Shown here: piece by piece, positions 35,856 through 45,353 of the stretch
Layout of the letters: each line of letters starts with the position of its first letter
How positions within the stretch are numbered: position 1 is the stretch's first letter
DNA from: JALOLG01 sp963776935
Lineage (GTDB): Bacteria; Actinomycetota; Acidimicrobiia; Acidimicrobiales; Ilumatobacteraceae
Length of the DNA: 64,000 bases
Direction of reading: 5' to 3'
NCBI GenBank assembly: GCA_963776935.1
Contig: CAVZOP010000009.1
Coordinates: 62,001 to 126,000, forward strand
Notes under the pieces: model-generated
Database searches by the model: none
The model's input: the letters and a program-made list of their open reading frames with translations, nothing else
What the model was told of the DNA's origin: nothing
Translations under genes and position numbers: made by a program

Positions 35856-38179
35856 CGCGACGCCCCCGAGCACGTCACGGAACCGCCGCACCCGTGCGCA
35901 GGACGACTTCCGCGGCGCGGTCGAAGGCCGCGAGCACGAGTTCATCGGCATCGGGCTCATCGGTGGCGGGGTGCTGCTCGGTTTGGGGATGTACTGGAAC
36001 CTCGCCGGCCCGGTCGGGCGCGGGATCGAGAAGCTGTTCGGCTGGATCACCGGCATCGGCCGCTTCGTCCTGCCGTTGGTGCTGATCGCGGTCGGGATCG
36101 CACTCGTCCACAAGGGCCGCTCGTCGAACGCGTTCCGTCTCGTCCTCGGCTGGGGTTTGATGGCGTTGTCGGCGCTCGGGTTCCTCCACCTCGTGCGTGG
36201 TCCCGACAAGATCTCGGCCGGTTTCGACGAGCTCGGATCGGCCGGCGGTTGGCTCGGCGCGCTCGTCGGCGAACCGCTGCGGGCGATGCTCGCCAGTGGC
36301 GGCGCGATCGTCGTGCTGTTGGCGGCGTTCGTGGGCGGGCTGTTGCTCGTCACCAGCACCTCGCTGCGGACGATGGCGACGCAGACCGGCCGTGGCGTGG
36401 GATCGGTGCGCGCGGCCACTCGGACGGGCCGCACGGAAGGCGATCGCCGACCTGTCGACGCTCAGCAGCGACAAGGCCGATCGCGCCGCTGGTCGCGACG
36501 GGAGCAGCGTGGCCGGCGAGCCCTCGGCGCTCGCGCCTCCCAATCTCTACGACCTCGCTGCCGAGGACGGCGACCCGTGGGCGGCACCCTCTCCAACCGC
36601 CAAGCCGCGCAAGCGACGCGGTCGTGCCGCAACGGCGGCGGAAGGTACCGGTCAACCGCAACTGCCGCTCGAAGGCATTCAGGTCGGCGACTGGACGTTG
36701 CCGCCGCTCTCGTACCTCAACCGCCCCACCGAGCAGGCGGTCAACCGCGCCGAGATCGAACGGCGCGGGCAGACGCTGCAGGAGGCGCTCGAGCAACACG
36801 GCGTCGACACGGTGCTGCTCGGCATGACGGTCGGCCCGACGGTCACCCGCTACGAGCTCGAGCTCGGCCCCGGCGTCAAGGTCGCGCGCGTCACCACCTT
36901 GCAGAAGGACATCGCCTACACGATGGCGGCCACCGATGTCCGGATCCTGGCCCCGATCCCGGGTCGCTCGGCGATCGGGGTGGAGGTGCCGAACCACCAA
37001 CGCCAGCTCGTCGCGCTCGGCGACTTGTTGGCGGCGCCCGAGGCGAAGACGTCGACCGATCCGCTCGACGTCGCGATCGGCAAGGACATCGCCGGCCGGG
37101 CCGTGTTCCTCGACCTCGCCACGACGCCGCACCTGCTGATCGCCGGCGCCACCGGTGCCGGCAAGTCGAGTGGTCTCAACTGCATCATCACGTCGCTGTT
37201 GATGCGCAGCACACCCGACCAGGTGCGGCTCATCCTGATCGACCCGAAGCAGGTCGAGATGGGTCAGTACCAGCGGCTCCCGCACCTGCTGACCCAGCCG
37301 GTCACCAACCCCAAGAAGGCGGCCAACGCGCTGGCCTGGGCGGTGAAGGAGATGGACCGCCGCTACGACATCCTGTCCGAGGTCGGCTTCCGCGACATCA
37401 CCGGCTACAACGCCGCCTTCGACCGTGGCGAGGTCGAATCCGAGCCGCATCGCGATGCCGAGTACGAGCGCCTGCCGTTCATCGTGGTCGTCGTCGACGA
37501 GCTCAACGACTTGATGATGGTGGCCGCCCGCGACGTCGAGGATTCGATCACGCGCATCGCCCAGAAGGCCCGCGCCGTCGGCATTCACCTGATCGTGGCG
37601 ACGCAGCGGCCGTCGGTGAACGTCATCACCGGTGTCATCAAGGCCAACATCCCGGCCCGGGCGGCGTTCGCGGTCTCGAGCCTCACCGACTCGCGGGTGA
37701 TCCTCGACCAATCCGGCGCCGAGAAGCTGTGCGGCCAGGGCGACATGTTGTTGCTCCCCGGCAACTCGTCGGTCGCCCAACGCATCCAGGGTGCGTTCGT
37801 CAGCGAGCAAGAGGTCCGCAAGGTCGTCGCCCACTGGCGCCGCCAGGCGCCCGATGTCAGCTACGTCAGCGACGTCGAGGGTGGCACGGGTGCCAACGGC
37901 GACGACATGGTGACGTCGAGTGACAACGCCTATTCGTCCGGTGGCGACGACGACGACACCGTGATGCTGCGCCAGGCGATGGAGCTCGTCGTGCGCAGTC
38001 AGCTCGGCTCGACATCGATGCTGCAGCGCAAGCTGAAGGTCGGCTTCGCCCACGCCGGGCGCATCATGGACCTGCTCGAACAGCGTGGCGTGGTCGGCCC
38101 CAGCGAGGGATCCAAGGCACGCGAGGTGCTGATGACCGTCGAGGAGTTCGAACTGCTCCGCGACGCCGGCGAGCGCTGA
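35743..38179 (+). CDS. ftsK: DNA translocase FtsK/SpoIIIE, one-base frameshift
   Basis: Septal DNA pump for chromosome segregation. The N-terminus has a basic segment and four membrane segments (FIGIGLIGGGVLLGLGMYW, FVLPLVLIAVGIAL, LGWGLMALSALGFLHL, GGAIVVLLAAFVGGLLLV). After a linker comes the motor: Walker A GATGAGKSSGLN, Walker B IVVVVDELNDLMM, RQPS-like ATQRPSVNVITG. The C-terminal gamma winged-helix (KLKVGFAHAGRIMDLLEQRGVVG) that reads polar DNA sites is present. The frame shifts near 36421, one extra G in CTCGGACGGG; restored length is about 811 aa. The start ATG 35743 overlaps the lipoprotein; a later GTG near 35848 is possible. Confidence 0.92.
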
Positions 38180-38203
38180 CGCCGAGACCTCCCGAGACCG
38201 CCG

Positions 38204-39454
38204 TCACCCGAGCACGTTGCCGACGGCGTGGATCACCACGCCCGCCAGCCCGCCGACGATCGTGCCGTTGATGCGGATGAACTGGAGGTCGCGCCCGACC
38301 TGCAGCTCCATCTTGCGCGACGTCGTGTCGGCGTCCCATCGCTCGACCGTGCCGGCGATCATGTCGCTCACCTCGTTGCGGTAGTGGTCGATCACGTAGC
38401 CGACGGTGCGCATCACCCAGTCGTCGACCTTGCCCTGCAGTTCCTCGTCGACGGACAGGCGCTCACCGAGGCCGCGCAGGCTCGACGTCATTCGTAGCCG
38501 GAGCTCGCTGTTCTCGTCGCCGGCGGCGGCGATCATCGCCCGCTTCGCCTCGCCCCACAGCGACGCCAGCCATTCCCGGACGTCCGGGTGGGCGAGCAGT
38601 TCGTCCTTCAGCTCCTCGCCCTTGGCGAGCAGTACCGGGTCACTGGCGAGGCGGGCGGCGAAGTCGCGCAGGCGGGCGTCGATCGTGTGCCGCACTTCGT
38701 GGTCGGGGTCGGCGCCGACGTCGCCGATGAAGCTGTGGACTGCCGAGTAGATCTTCTCGAAGATCCGGTTGTCGATCGACTCCGGGATCCACCACGGCGA
38801 CTCGGTCTCGAGGCGGTGGCGGAACGTGGTGCGGTTGTCCTCGAGGAACCCGCCGAGGCCGACGAGCACGGCGTCGAGGAGGCGCTGGTGGTGACCACCT
38901 TCCATGGCGAGATCGATCGCCCGCCCGAACATCGGCGCCGCCGGCACCGCTCGGACGTTGGCCTCGACGACGCGCTCGAGCCCGGCCTGCACCTCGGCGT
39001 CGTCGAGCACCTCGAGCGTGCCCCGCAACGCGTCAGCGAGGCCGTCGGCGGCGCGCCGAGCGTTGTCGGGCTGCGCCAGCCAGGTGCCGAGGCGGCGTCC
39101 GATGCCGGCATCGGCGAGTCGCTCACCGAGCACGTCGTGGGTGAGGAAGTTCTGCTCGACGAACTCGCCGAGACTGCGCCCGATCTGGTCCTTGCGTCGC
39201 GGGATGATCGCGGTGTGCGGGATCGGGATGCCGAGCGGATGCCGGAACAGCGCCGACACGGCGAACCAATCGGCGAGCGCACCGACCATCGCCGCCTCCG
39301 ACGCGGCGACCACGTAGCCGATCCAGGCGGCATCACTGTCGGCGGTGTGGGCGACCAGGAACACGACGGCGGCGCCGACGAGCATCCCCGTCGCGACGAC
39401 CTTCATCCGCCGCAGTCCGGCGGCGCGATCGGCGTCGGTCAACGTGGCCGTCAT
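38204..39454 (-). CDS. DUF445 family membrane-associated protein
   Basis: 416-aa YjiN/YheB-type protein. An N-terminal hydrophobic hairpin (VVATGMLVGAAVVFLVA, AAMVGALADWFAVSALFR) is followed by the family signature PLGIPIPHTAIIPRRKDQIG and a long coiled-coil-rich domain, with a C-terminal hydrophobic segment (IVGGLAGVVIHAVG). The function of the family is unknown. It is convergent with ftsK. Confidence 0.9.
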   Translation of the reverse strand: MTATLTDADRAAGLRRMKVVATGMLVGAAVVFLVAHTADSDAAWIGYVVAASEAAMVGALADWFAVSALFRHPLGIPIPHTAIIPRRKDQIGRSLGEFVEQNFLTHDVLGERLADAGIGRRLGTWLAQPDNARRAADGLADALRGTLEVLDDAEVQAGLERVVEANVRAVPAAPMFGRAIDLAMEGGHHQRLLDAVLVGLGGFLEDNRTTFRHRLETESPWWIPESIDNRIFEKIYSAVHSFIGDVGADPDHEVRHTIDARLRDFAARLASDPVLLAKGEELKDELLAHPDVREWLASLWGEAKRAMIAAAGDENSELRLRMTSSLRGLGERLSVDEELQGKVDDWVMRTVGYVIDHYRNEVSDMIAGTVERWDADTTSRKMELQVGRDLQFIRINGTIVGGLAGVVIHAVGNVLG

Positions 39455-39516
39455 GCCGGGTCGACGCTACCGCCCTCGTCTGATCGGACCGGGGACTCGT
39501 ATGGCAGGCTTCGCCG

Positions 39517-40440
39517 ATGACGCAGTACCGCGAGATCGTCGGCGGCCTCGAGTTCCCGGAGGGTCCGATCGCAATGCCGGACGGGACGGTCGTGCTGGTC
39601 GAGATGTTCGGCGAACGTCTCACCAAGGTCCACCCCGACGGCACGACGACCACGGTGGCCGAGGTTCCGGGTGGTCCCAACGGTGCCGCCGTCGGTCCCG
39701 ATGGCGAGATCTACCTGTGCAACAACGGCGGCGTGTTCACGCGGGTCGACTTCGGCGGGATGATGTTCCCCGGCCCGTTCGATCCCGCCCGCTACATCGG
39801 CGGCCGGATCCAGCGCGTCGACCACAAGACCGGCGCCGTGACCGACCTGTACACCGAGTGCGATGGGCGCCCGCTGCGCGCACCCAACGACTTGGTGATG
39901 GACGGCCACGGCGGGTTCTGGTTCACCGACCACGGCGTCCGCGACCACAACGCCCGAACCAGTGATCTGACCGCGATCTACTACGCCAAGGTCGACGGTT
40001 CTTCGATCCGCGAGGTCGTGTTCCCGGTCGAGGCGCCGAACGGCATCGGCCTGTCGCCGGACGGTGGAACCCTGTACTACGCCGAGACCCACACCGGCCG
40101 CGTCTTCCGGCGCACCGTCGAGCACGCGGGTGTGCTCACCGGGCTCGTGCCGCTCGATCAGAGCCATGTGCTGTGTGGGCTGCCGGGGATGCAGTTGCTC
40201 GACTCGCTGGCGGTCGACGGCGACGGCAACGTGTGCGTGGCAACGATCCTCAACGGCGGCATCACCGTGATCTCGCCCGACGGCAGCACCGTCGACCACG
40301 TACCGACCGACGACATCCTCACGACCAACATCTGTTTCGGCGGCGAGGACCTGCGCACCGCCTACATCACATTGTCGAGCACCGGCCGGTTGGTGTCGAT
40401 GCCGTGGCCGTGCGAAGGGCTCCGGCTGGCGCACCAGTGA
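39517..40440 (+). CDS. SMP-30/gluconolactonase-like hydrolase
   Basis: 307-aa six-bladed beta-propeller. The metal-binding Glu near the start (GGLEFPEGPIA), Asn in PNGAAVGP and APNDLVMDGHGGFWFTD, and Asp in LLDSLAVDGDGN match the SMP-30 divalent-cation site. Family members open sugar lactones. Its stop overlaps the GTG of the 2OG oxygenase gene (GTGA), so the two may act in one catabolic step. Confidence 0.9.
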   Translation: MTQYREIVGGLEFPEGPIAMPDGTVVLVEMFGERLTKVHPDGTTTTVAEVPGGPNGAAVGPDGEIYLCNNGGVFTRVDFGGMMFPGPFDPARYIGGRIQRVDHKTGAVTDLYTECDGRPLRAPNDLVMDGHGGFWFTDHGVRDHNARTSDLTAIYYAKVDGSSIREVVFPVEAPNGIGLSPDGGTLYYAETHTGRVFRRTVEHAGVLTGLVPLDQSHVLCGLPGMQLLDSLAVDGDGNVCVATILNGGITVISPDGSTVDHVPTDDILTTNICFGGEDLRTAYITLSSTGRLVSMPWPCEGLRLAHQ

Positions 40441-41546
40441 GCGAGCGCCGCGAGCGAACCATCGACAGAGTGGTTCCGGTCATCGATCTGGCTCCGTTCA
40501 CGACCGGTGACGAGGCGAGCCGTCGCGCGGTCGCCGCCGCGGTCGACGCGGCATGCCGTGACGTCGGCTTCTTCACCGTGGTCGGGCACGGCATCCCCGA
40601 CGAGACACTCGAAGCGACATGGACCGCGGCACTGGCGTTCTTCGATCTACCGGTCGAGCAGCGGATGACGGTCGCCATGCCATACCCCGGCTATCCCTAC
40701 GGCTACAACCCGTTCAACATCGAGGCGCTCAACCGCTCGATCGGCGGTGACGCGCCACCCGACCTCAAAGAGACGTTCAACGTCGGCCCGATCGACCCGC
40801 CGCCGCGCCCGCTCGACGAGATGGAGGACGACGACGAGCGGGCCGTGTACGCCCCGAACCGCTGGCCCGACGAGGTATGCCCCGCGTTGCGACCGGCGCT
40901 CGAGGCGCACTACCGGTCGATGGCCGACCTCGCCGCCCGCCTGATGGAGGTGTTCGCGGTCGCCCTCGAGCTGCCCAGCGGGTGGTTCACGCCGTACATC
41001 GACCGCCACGGATCGGCGCTGCGGGTCGCCCACTACCCGGCGCTCGATCGTCCACCACGGCCGGGCGAGCTGCGCGCCGGCGCCCACACCGACTACGGCA
41101 CGCTGACCATCCTGGCGATCGACGAGGAGCCGGGCCTGCAGGTGCAGGTCGCCGACGGCACCTGGATCGACGTCGCCCACGTCCCCGGCGGACTCGTCGT
41201 GAACCTCGGCGACCTGATGCAACGCTGGACCAACGACCGCTGGCGCTCCACCATGCACCGCGTCGTCACCCCAACCCCCGTTCTGTCTGCTTCAGATTGC
41301 CCGTCGGCTCATCTGGAGCAGACAGTTCCGAGGGGCACAACTGTTCTGTCTGCTTCAGATTGCCCGTCGGCTCATCTGGAGCAGACAGATTCGAAAATGG
41401 GGCGGCGGGTGAGCGTGCCGTTCTTTCACAATGCGAACTGGGATGCGGAGGTGACGTGCATCGTGGGGCCGGGTGAATCGGCGCATCATCCGCCGGTGAC
41501 GGCCGGCCGGCACCTGATGGCGAAGTTCCGTTCGACAGTGACGTGA
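40437..41546 (+). CDS. 2OG-Fe(II) oxygenase (isopenicillin N synthase-like) containing two in-frame palindromic insertions
   Basis: 369-aa non-haem iron oxygenase. The N-terminal DIOX_N block (VPVIDLAPF ... DVGFFTVVGHGIP) and the double-stranded beta-helix are present. The iron triad is visible: H and D of AGAHTDYGTLTIL and the distal His of STMHRVV; the 2-oxoglutarate-binding RxS is in RRVSVPFFHN. Between that His and RxS, a 120-bp stretch (41278-41397) encodes two copies of VLSASDCPSAHLEQT, read through two palindromic repeat elements; relatives have about ten residues there. The enzyme may tolerate the loop or be inactive. Overlaps the SMP-30 stop, so translation is coupled. Confidence 0.88.
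   Translation: MSERRERTIDRVVPVIDLAPFTTGDEASRRAVAAAVDAACRDVGFFTVVGHGIPDETLEATWTAALAFFDLPVEQRMTVAMPYPGYPYGYNPFNIEALNRSIGGDAPPDLKETFNVGPIDPPPRPLDEMEDDDERAVYAPNRWPDEVCPALRPALEAHYRSMADLAARLMEVFAVALELPSGWFTPYIDRHGSALRVAHYPALDRPPRPGELRAGAHTDYGTLTILAIDEEPGLQVQVADGTWIDVAHVPGGLVVNLGDLMQRWTNDRWRSTMHRVVTPTPVLSASDCPSAHLEQTVPRGTTVLSASDCPSAHLEQTDSKMGRRVSVPFFHNANWDAEVTCIVGPGESAHHPPVTAGRHLMAKFRSTVT
41281..41325 (+). repeat. palindromic repeat element, copy 2 (in coding sequence)
   Basis: TTCTGTCTGCTTCAGATTG and CATCTGGAGCAGACAG are the arms. It is read in frame inside the 2OG oxygenase, adding VLSASDCPSAHLEQT. The next copy follows at a 63-bp period (21 codons), which preserves the frame. Confidence 0.92.
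41344..41388 (+). repeat. palindromic repeat element, copy 3 (in coding sequence)
   Basis: Identical over 45 bp to the copy at 41281 and in the same orientation and frame; the pair probably arose by local duplication after one insertion. Together with spacers they add about 40 codons to the host gene. Confidence 0.92.
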
Positions 41547-41568
41547 TCGGGCAGCCGGCGAACCGACG

Positions 41569-41862
41569 TCACCCGGCGAAGCGGTCGATCTGCTTCGCCA
41601 ACTCGACATCGAGCGGGCTGATCCCGTCGACTTCGTGCGTGCTCAGATCGACCACGACCTTGTTGTAGACGTTGAACCACTCGGGATGATGATCATGCTT
41701 CTCGGCGACGATCGCGACCTTGGTCATGAACGCGAACGCTTCCACGAAGTCACCGAACTGGAGATCACGATGGAGCTTGCCGCCGCTGACGCTCCACTGA
41801 GGGAGGTCACGAAGGGCATTGGCGATCTCGTCGTCCGTGAGCACTCTCTTCTCCGACGCCAT
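41569..41862 (-). CDS. 4a-hydroxytetrahydrobiopterin dehydratase (pterin-4a-carbinolamine dehydratase)
   Basis: 97-aa protein that dehydrates the carbinolamine form of pterin cofactors. The active-site motif EKHDHHPEW and the following YNKVVVDLSTHEV are diagnostic. Start at ATG 41862 with AAAGGAG upstream gives MASEKRVLTDDEI, the family N-terminus. No aromatic amino-acid hydroxylase gene is seen nearby; stand-alone copies are common in bacteria. Confidence 0.95.
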   Translation of the reverse strand: MASEKRVLTDDEIANALRDLPQWSVSGGKLHRDLQFGDFVEAFAFMTKVAIVAEKHDHHPEWFNVYNKVVVDLSTHEVDGISPLDVELAKQIDRFAG

Positions 41863-42007
41863 CGTGGGCTCCTTTGATCGTCGATCGCGGCGATCCACTC
41901 GGTCATCGCGATCGGTGAAGGTGGGCCTCAAAGCTAGTCGGCGCCTCCCGTCGGGCCGACGTAGGGCCGACAGTGACCCGCATCGCCGCTCGGTAGCCTG
42001 GGTCGAC

Positions 42008-43300
42008 GTGTCGCAGCGCTTCTACGTCGAGACGCTCGGCTGTCCCAAGAATCAGGTCGATTCCGACAAGTTGATCGGCACGTTGCTGGCCGACGGGATG
42101 CGAGCGACCGACGACCCGGGCATGGCTGACCTGGTCGTCGTCAACACGTGCGCGTTCATCGACGACGCCCGACGCGAGAGCATCGACACGATCCTCGCCC
42201 TCGACGGCCAGCGCCGACACGGTGCGCGCCTCGTGGTCACCGGGTGCATGGCCGAGCGCTACGGCACCGAGTTGTCCGAGGCACTGCCGGAGGTCGACCT
42301 CGTCGCCGGGTTCGGCGTCCCCATCGCACTCGGCCGCAAGCGGAGCCGCAACAACATCAGTGTGACCGCCGAGCAGGTCCCGTTGCTCGACCTGCTCAAC
42401 CTCCCACGGCCGCGATCGACGGCGCCGTGGGCGTACGTGAAGATCGCCGAGGGCTGCGACCGCACTTGCGGGTTCTGCGCCATTCCCAGCTTCCGCGGCC
42501 CGCAACGCAGTCGCGACGTCGACTCGATCCTCGACGAGGTCGACCAGCTCGAGGCCCGCGAGATCGTGCTCGTCGCCCAGGATCTGGCGTCATACGGCAA
42601 GGACCGGCCCGACGAGCTGGGCGCCGGTTCGATCGTCCCGCTCGTGCGGGCCGTCACCGATCGGGTCGATCGGGTGCGCCTGCTGTACCTGTACCCGAGC
42701 GATCTGTCCGACTCGCTCATCGATGCGATCTGCGACTCCGGTGTGCCGTACTTCGACCTGTCGCTGCAGCACGTCAGCAAGCCGCTGTTGCGCCGGATGC
42801 GTCGCTGGGGGGACGGCGACCGATTCCTGCGCCGCATCGCCGAGATTCGCGATCGCGAGCCCGACGCCGCGTTCCGCAGCAACTTCATCGTCGGGTATCC
42901 CGGCGAGACCGAGGCCGACCACGACCAGCTCTTGGCGTTCGTCGAAGCGGCGCAGCTCGACTGGTGCGGTTTCTTCGCCTACAGCGCCGAGGAGGGCACG
43001 TACACGGTCGGGCTCGACGGCGTCGTCGATCCAGGTCTGATGGCCGACCGCCTCGCCGAGCTGCGGGAGTTGCAGGATGCGATCACGGCGGCGAGGCGCG
43101 ACGATCTGATCGGCACGGTGCAACGGGTGCTGGTCGACTCGACGGGCATCGCCCGCAGCCACCGCGAGGCGCCCGAGATCGACGGTGTGGTGCACGTGAG
43201 GCATGATCGCGAGGTGGGGGAGTTCACCGACGTCGAGATCATCGACGCGCTCGGACCCGACCTGGTCGCCGTAGGGGCATCTGCGGAGGGTGACGGCTGA
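42008..43300 (+). CDS. rimO: ribosomal protein S12 (aspartyl) methylthiotransferase
   Basis: Radical-SAM enzyme that methylthiolates an Asp of ribosomal protein S12. At 430 aa: N-terminal UPF0004 domain with ETLGCPKNQVDSD and two further cluster Cys (NTCAFID, TGCMAERY), the radical-SAM cluster motif GCDRTCGFCAIPSFRG, and a C-terminal TRAM domain. The distinctive GCPKNQVDSD separates it from MiaB. GTG at 42008 lies just 9 nt after TAGCCT, so the transcript is probably leaderless. pgsA follows 2 nt later. Confidence 0.95.
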   Translation: MSQRFYVETLGCPKNQVDSDKLIGTLLADGMRATDDPGMADLVVVNTCAFIDDARRESIDTILALDGQRRHGARLVVTGCMAERYGTELSEALPEVDLVAGFGVPIALGRKRSRNNISVTAEQVPLLDLLNLPRPRSTAPWAYVKIAEGCDRTCGFCAIPSFRGPQRSRDVDSILDEVDQLEAREIVLVAQDLASYGKDRPDELGAGSIVPLVRAVTDRVDRVRLLYLYPSDLSDSLIDAICDSGVPYFDLSLQHVSKPLLRRMRRWGDGDRFLRRIAEIRDREPDAAFRSNFIVGYPGETEADHDQLLAFVEAAQLDWCGFFAYSAEEGTYTVGLDGVVDPGLMADRLAELRELQDAITAARRDDLIGTVQRVLVDSTGIARSHREAPEIDGVVHVRHDREVGEFTDVEIIDALGPDLVAVGASAEGDG

Positions 43301-43302
43301 CA

Positions 43303-43869
43303 ATGGTCGACGCAGCCAAGTTGGCGACGTGGGCGAACGCCGTGACGGCCGGCCGGTTGCTGCTCTCGCCATTGATGTTCCTCGTGATCCCCGATCACAA
43401 CCGGGGCTCGTGGGCGGCGTTCGGGCTGTGGTTCGTGCTGTGCGTCAGCGACGGGGTCGACGGCTGGATCGCCCGCCGGCACGGAGTGACAAGCGCGGGC
43501 GCGTTCCTCGACCCGCTCGCCGACAAGGTGCTCGTGTTGGGCGCGATGTTCACACTCGTCGCCCGTGACGTGTTCCCGATCGTCCCGGTCCTGATCATCG
43601 CCGCCCGGGAGTTCGTGATCAGCGTCTACCGGACCGTTGTCGGATCGAGGGGCGTCAGCGTGCCGGCCAGCCGGCTGGCGAAGTACAAGACGTTGTTCCA
43701 GCAGCTGGCAGTCGGGTTTGCGCTGTGGCCGTGGTTCGCCGTCGACGCCAAGTGGTTGTGGACCTCGCTGCTGTGGATCGCCGTCGTGCTGGCTGTGGTG
43801 AGCGGCGCCCAGTACCTGCGCCGCACGCATGCCGAAGTGGCCGACGGAGCCACCGCCCCGGCATTGTGA
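43303..43869 (+). CDS. pgsA: CDP-diacylglycerol--glycerol-3-phosphate 3-phosphatidyltransferase
   Basis: Makes phosphatidylglycerophosphate in the membrane. The CDP-alcohol phosphotransferase signature is complete: SDGVDGWIARRHGVTSAGAF followed by LDPLADKV, i.e. D-G-x2-A-R-x8-G-x3-D-x3-D. Four hydrophobic segments follow. The 188-aa length and its position between rimO and cinA match the usual actinobacterial order. It begins 2 nt after the rimO stop. Confidence 0.94.
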   Translation: MVDAAKLATWANAVTAGRLLLSPLMFLVIPDHNRGSWAAFGLWFVLCVSDGVDGWIARRHGVTSAGAFLDPLADKVLVLGAMFTLVARDVFPIVPVLIIAAREFVISVYRTVVGSRGVSVPASRLAKYKTLFQQLAVGFALWPWFAVDAKWLWTSLLWIAVVLAVVSGAQYLRRTHAEVADGATAPAL

Positions 43870-43992
43870 TGCGTGTGACGACGACGCGATGTGACCACGA
43901 TGCGATGTGACGTGCTCGCGGTCGGTACGAACGTGCGTGTGACGACGACGCGATGTGACCACGATGCGATGTGACGTGCTCGCGGTCGGTAC
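43870..43992 (+). repeat. 64-bp-period duplication covering the cinA start
   Basis: A 59-bp sequence (first bases TGCGTGTGACGACGACG) occurs at 43870-43928 and exactly again at 43934-43992, joined by GAACG. The first copy contains the cinA first ten codons (ATG at 43900) but in a frame that ends at TGA 43972-43974; only the second copy leads into cinA. Confidence 0.9.
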
Positions 43993-45212
43993 CGAGTTGC
44001 TGCTCGGCCAGATCGTCGACACCAACTCGGCCTGGCTCGGCGAACACCTGGCGGCGAGCGGCATCGACTCGCTGTTGCAGGTCAAGGTCGGCGACAACGT
44101 GGCCCGCATCGAGGCGCAGCTGCGGCGGATGCTCGAGCATGCCGACGCGGTGATCGTGTGTGGGGGCCTCGGGCCCACCCACGACGACCTGACCCGCGAA
44201 GCGATCGCCGCCGTGATGGGTGTCGGGTTGCACCACGACGATGCGGTCGCCGACGTGATCCGGGAGATGTTCGAGCGCCGCGGCCGGCGGATGGCCGACA
44301 ACAACCTCCGCCAGGCGCAGGTGCCCGACGGCGCAGCCCTCATCGCCCAGACGCGCGGGACGGCACCGGGGCTGATCTGCCCGGTCACCGTCGACGGCGT
44401 CGACAAGGTGCTGTTCGCCGTGCCGGGCGTGCCGCACGAGATGGAGGAGATGTTCGAACGGGCGATCCTGCCCGAGCTGCTCCGGCGCAGCGGCGATCCG
44501 TCCGTGATCGTGAGCCGCGTGGTGCGTACCTGGGGCGAGAGCGAGAGCGGGCTCAACGAGCGCCTCGACGGAATCATCGCCGAGCTCGACGAGCCGGGCG
44601 GACCGACGCTCGCGTTCCTCGCCAGTGGCTGGGAAGGTCTGAAGGTCCGTCTCACCGCCAAGGCGCGCCACCCGCGAGGCGGCGGGTGCGCAGCTCGACG
44701 ACTTGGAGCGGAGGATCAGGTCGGAGCTCGGTGAGCTGGTGTTCGGCCTCGACAGCGACACGATGGAATCGGTCGTGCTCGACGAGATGCGCCGGCGTGG
44801 TCTCACGCTCGGACTGGCGGAGTCCGTGACCGGCGGGCTGGTGAGCGCCCGGCTGACGGGTGTCCCCGGTGCGAGCGACGTGTTGCGTGGATCGATCGTG
44901 TCGTACGCCAGCGAGGTCAAGTACGAACTGTTGGGAGTGGGCGACGGTCCGGTGGTCACCGAGCAGGCTGCGCTCGAGATGGCCTCGGGTGCCCGTCGGG
45001 TGCTCGGCAGCGACGTCGGATTGGCGCTGACCGGTGTCGCCGGACCGGCCGAGCAGGACGGAATGCCGGTTGGGACGCTGTGCATCGCCATCGTCGATGC
45101 CGACGGCTCGACGTCGACGACGTTGCGCCTCCCGGGGCAACGCGAGCAGATGCGCCAGTTCTCGGTGATCTCGTCGCTCGACCTGCTCCGCCGGCGGCTG
45201 ATCGCCGGATGA
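43964..45212 (+). CDS. cinA: CinA-family protein (MoaB-like domain plus nicotinamide-nucleotide amidase), one-base frameshift
   Basis: Bifunctional protein of NAD salvage and/or competence. The N-terminal COG1058/MoaB-like domain has AVGTELLLGQIVDTNS and CGGLGPTHDDLTRE; the C-terminal PncC-type NMN amidase has LGLAESVTGGLVSARLT, SYASEVKYELL and ALTGVAGPAEQDG. The frame breaks near 44665-44670, one extra base in AAGGCGCGCCACC; restored length is about 415 aa, normal. ATG 43964 is preferred; GTG 43955 is possible. It follows pgsA as usual. recA, its frequent neighbour, is not here. Confidence 0.9.
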
Positions 45213-45275
45213 CGGCGTGCCCGAGCACGGACGCACCGAGACCGGACTGAAAGGCGTCGCTAGGCTTCCGCGCCG

Positions 45276-45350
45276 GCCCCCGTAGCTCAGTCCGGATAGA
45301 GCAACGGCCTTCTAATCCGTAGCGCGCACGTTCGAATCGTGCCGGGGGCG
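45276..45350 (+). tRNA. tRNA-Arg (anticodon TCT)
   Basis: A full cloverleaf can be drawn: acceptor GCCCCCG/CGGGGGC, D-arm GCTC...GAGC, anticodon loop CTTCTAA with anticodon TCT, T-arm GCACG/CGTGC with TTCGAAT. The anticodon stem has a C-T mismatch at its loop end. Discriminator G; CCA is not encoded. TAGGCT at 45261-45266 may be the -10 element. Confidence 0.93.
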
Positions 45351-45353
45351 CGT

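Noticed and set aside
33483..38179. Programmed ribosomal frameshifting in rnj and ftsK
   Set aside because: No shared slippery heptamer or downstream pseudoknot is evident, these families are not known to shift, and unrelated genes in the window show the same kind of break.
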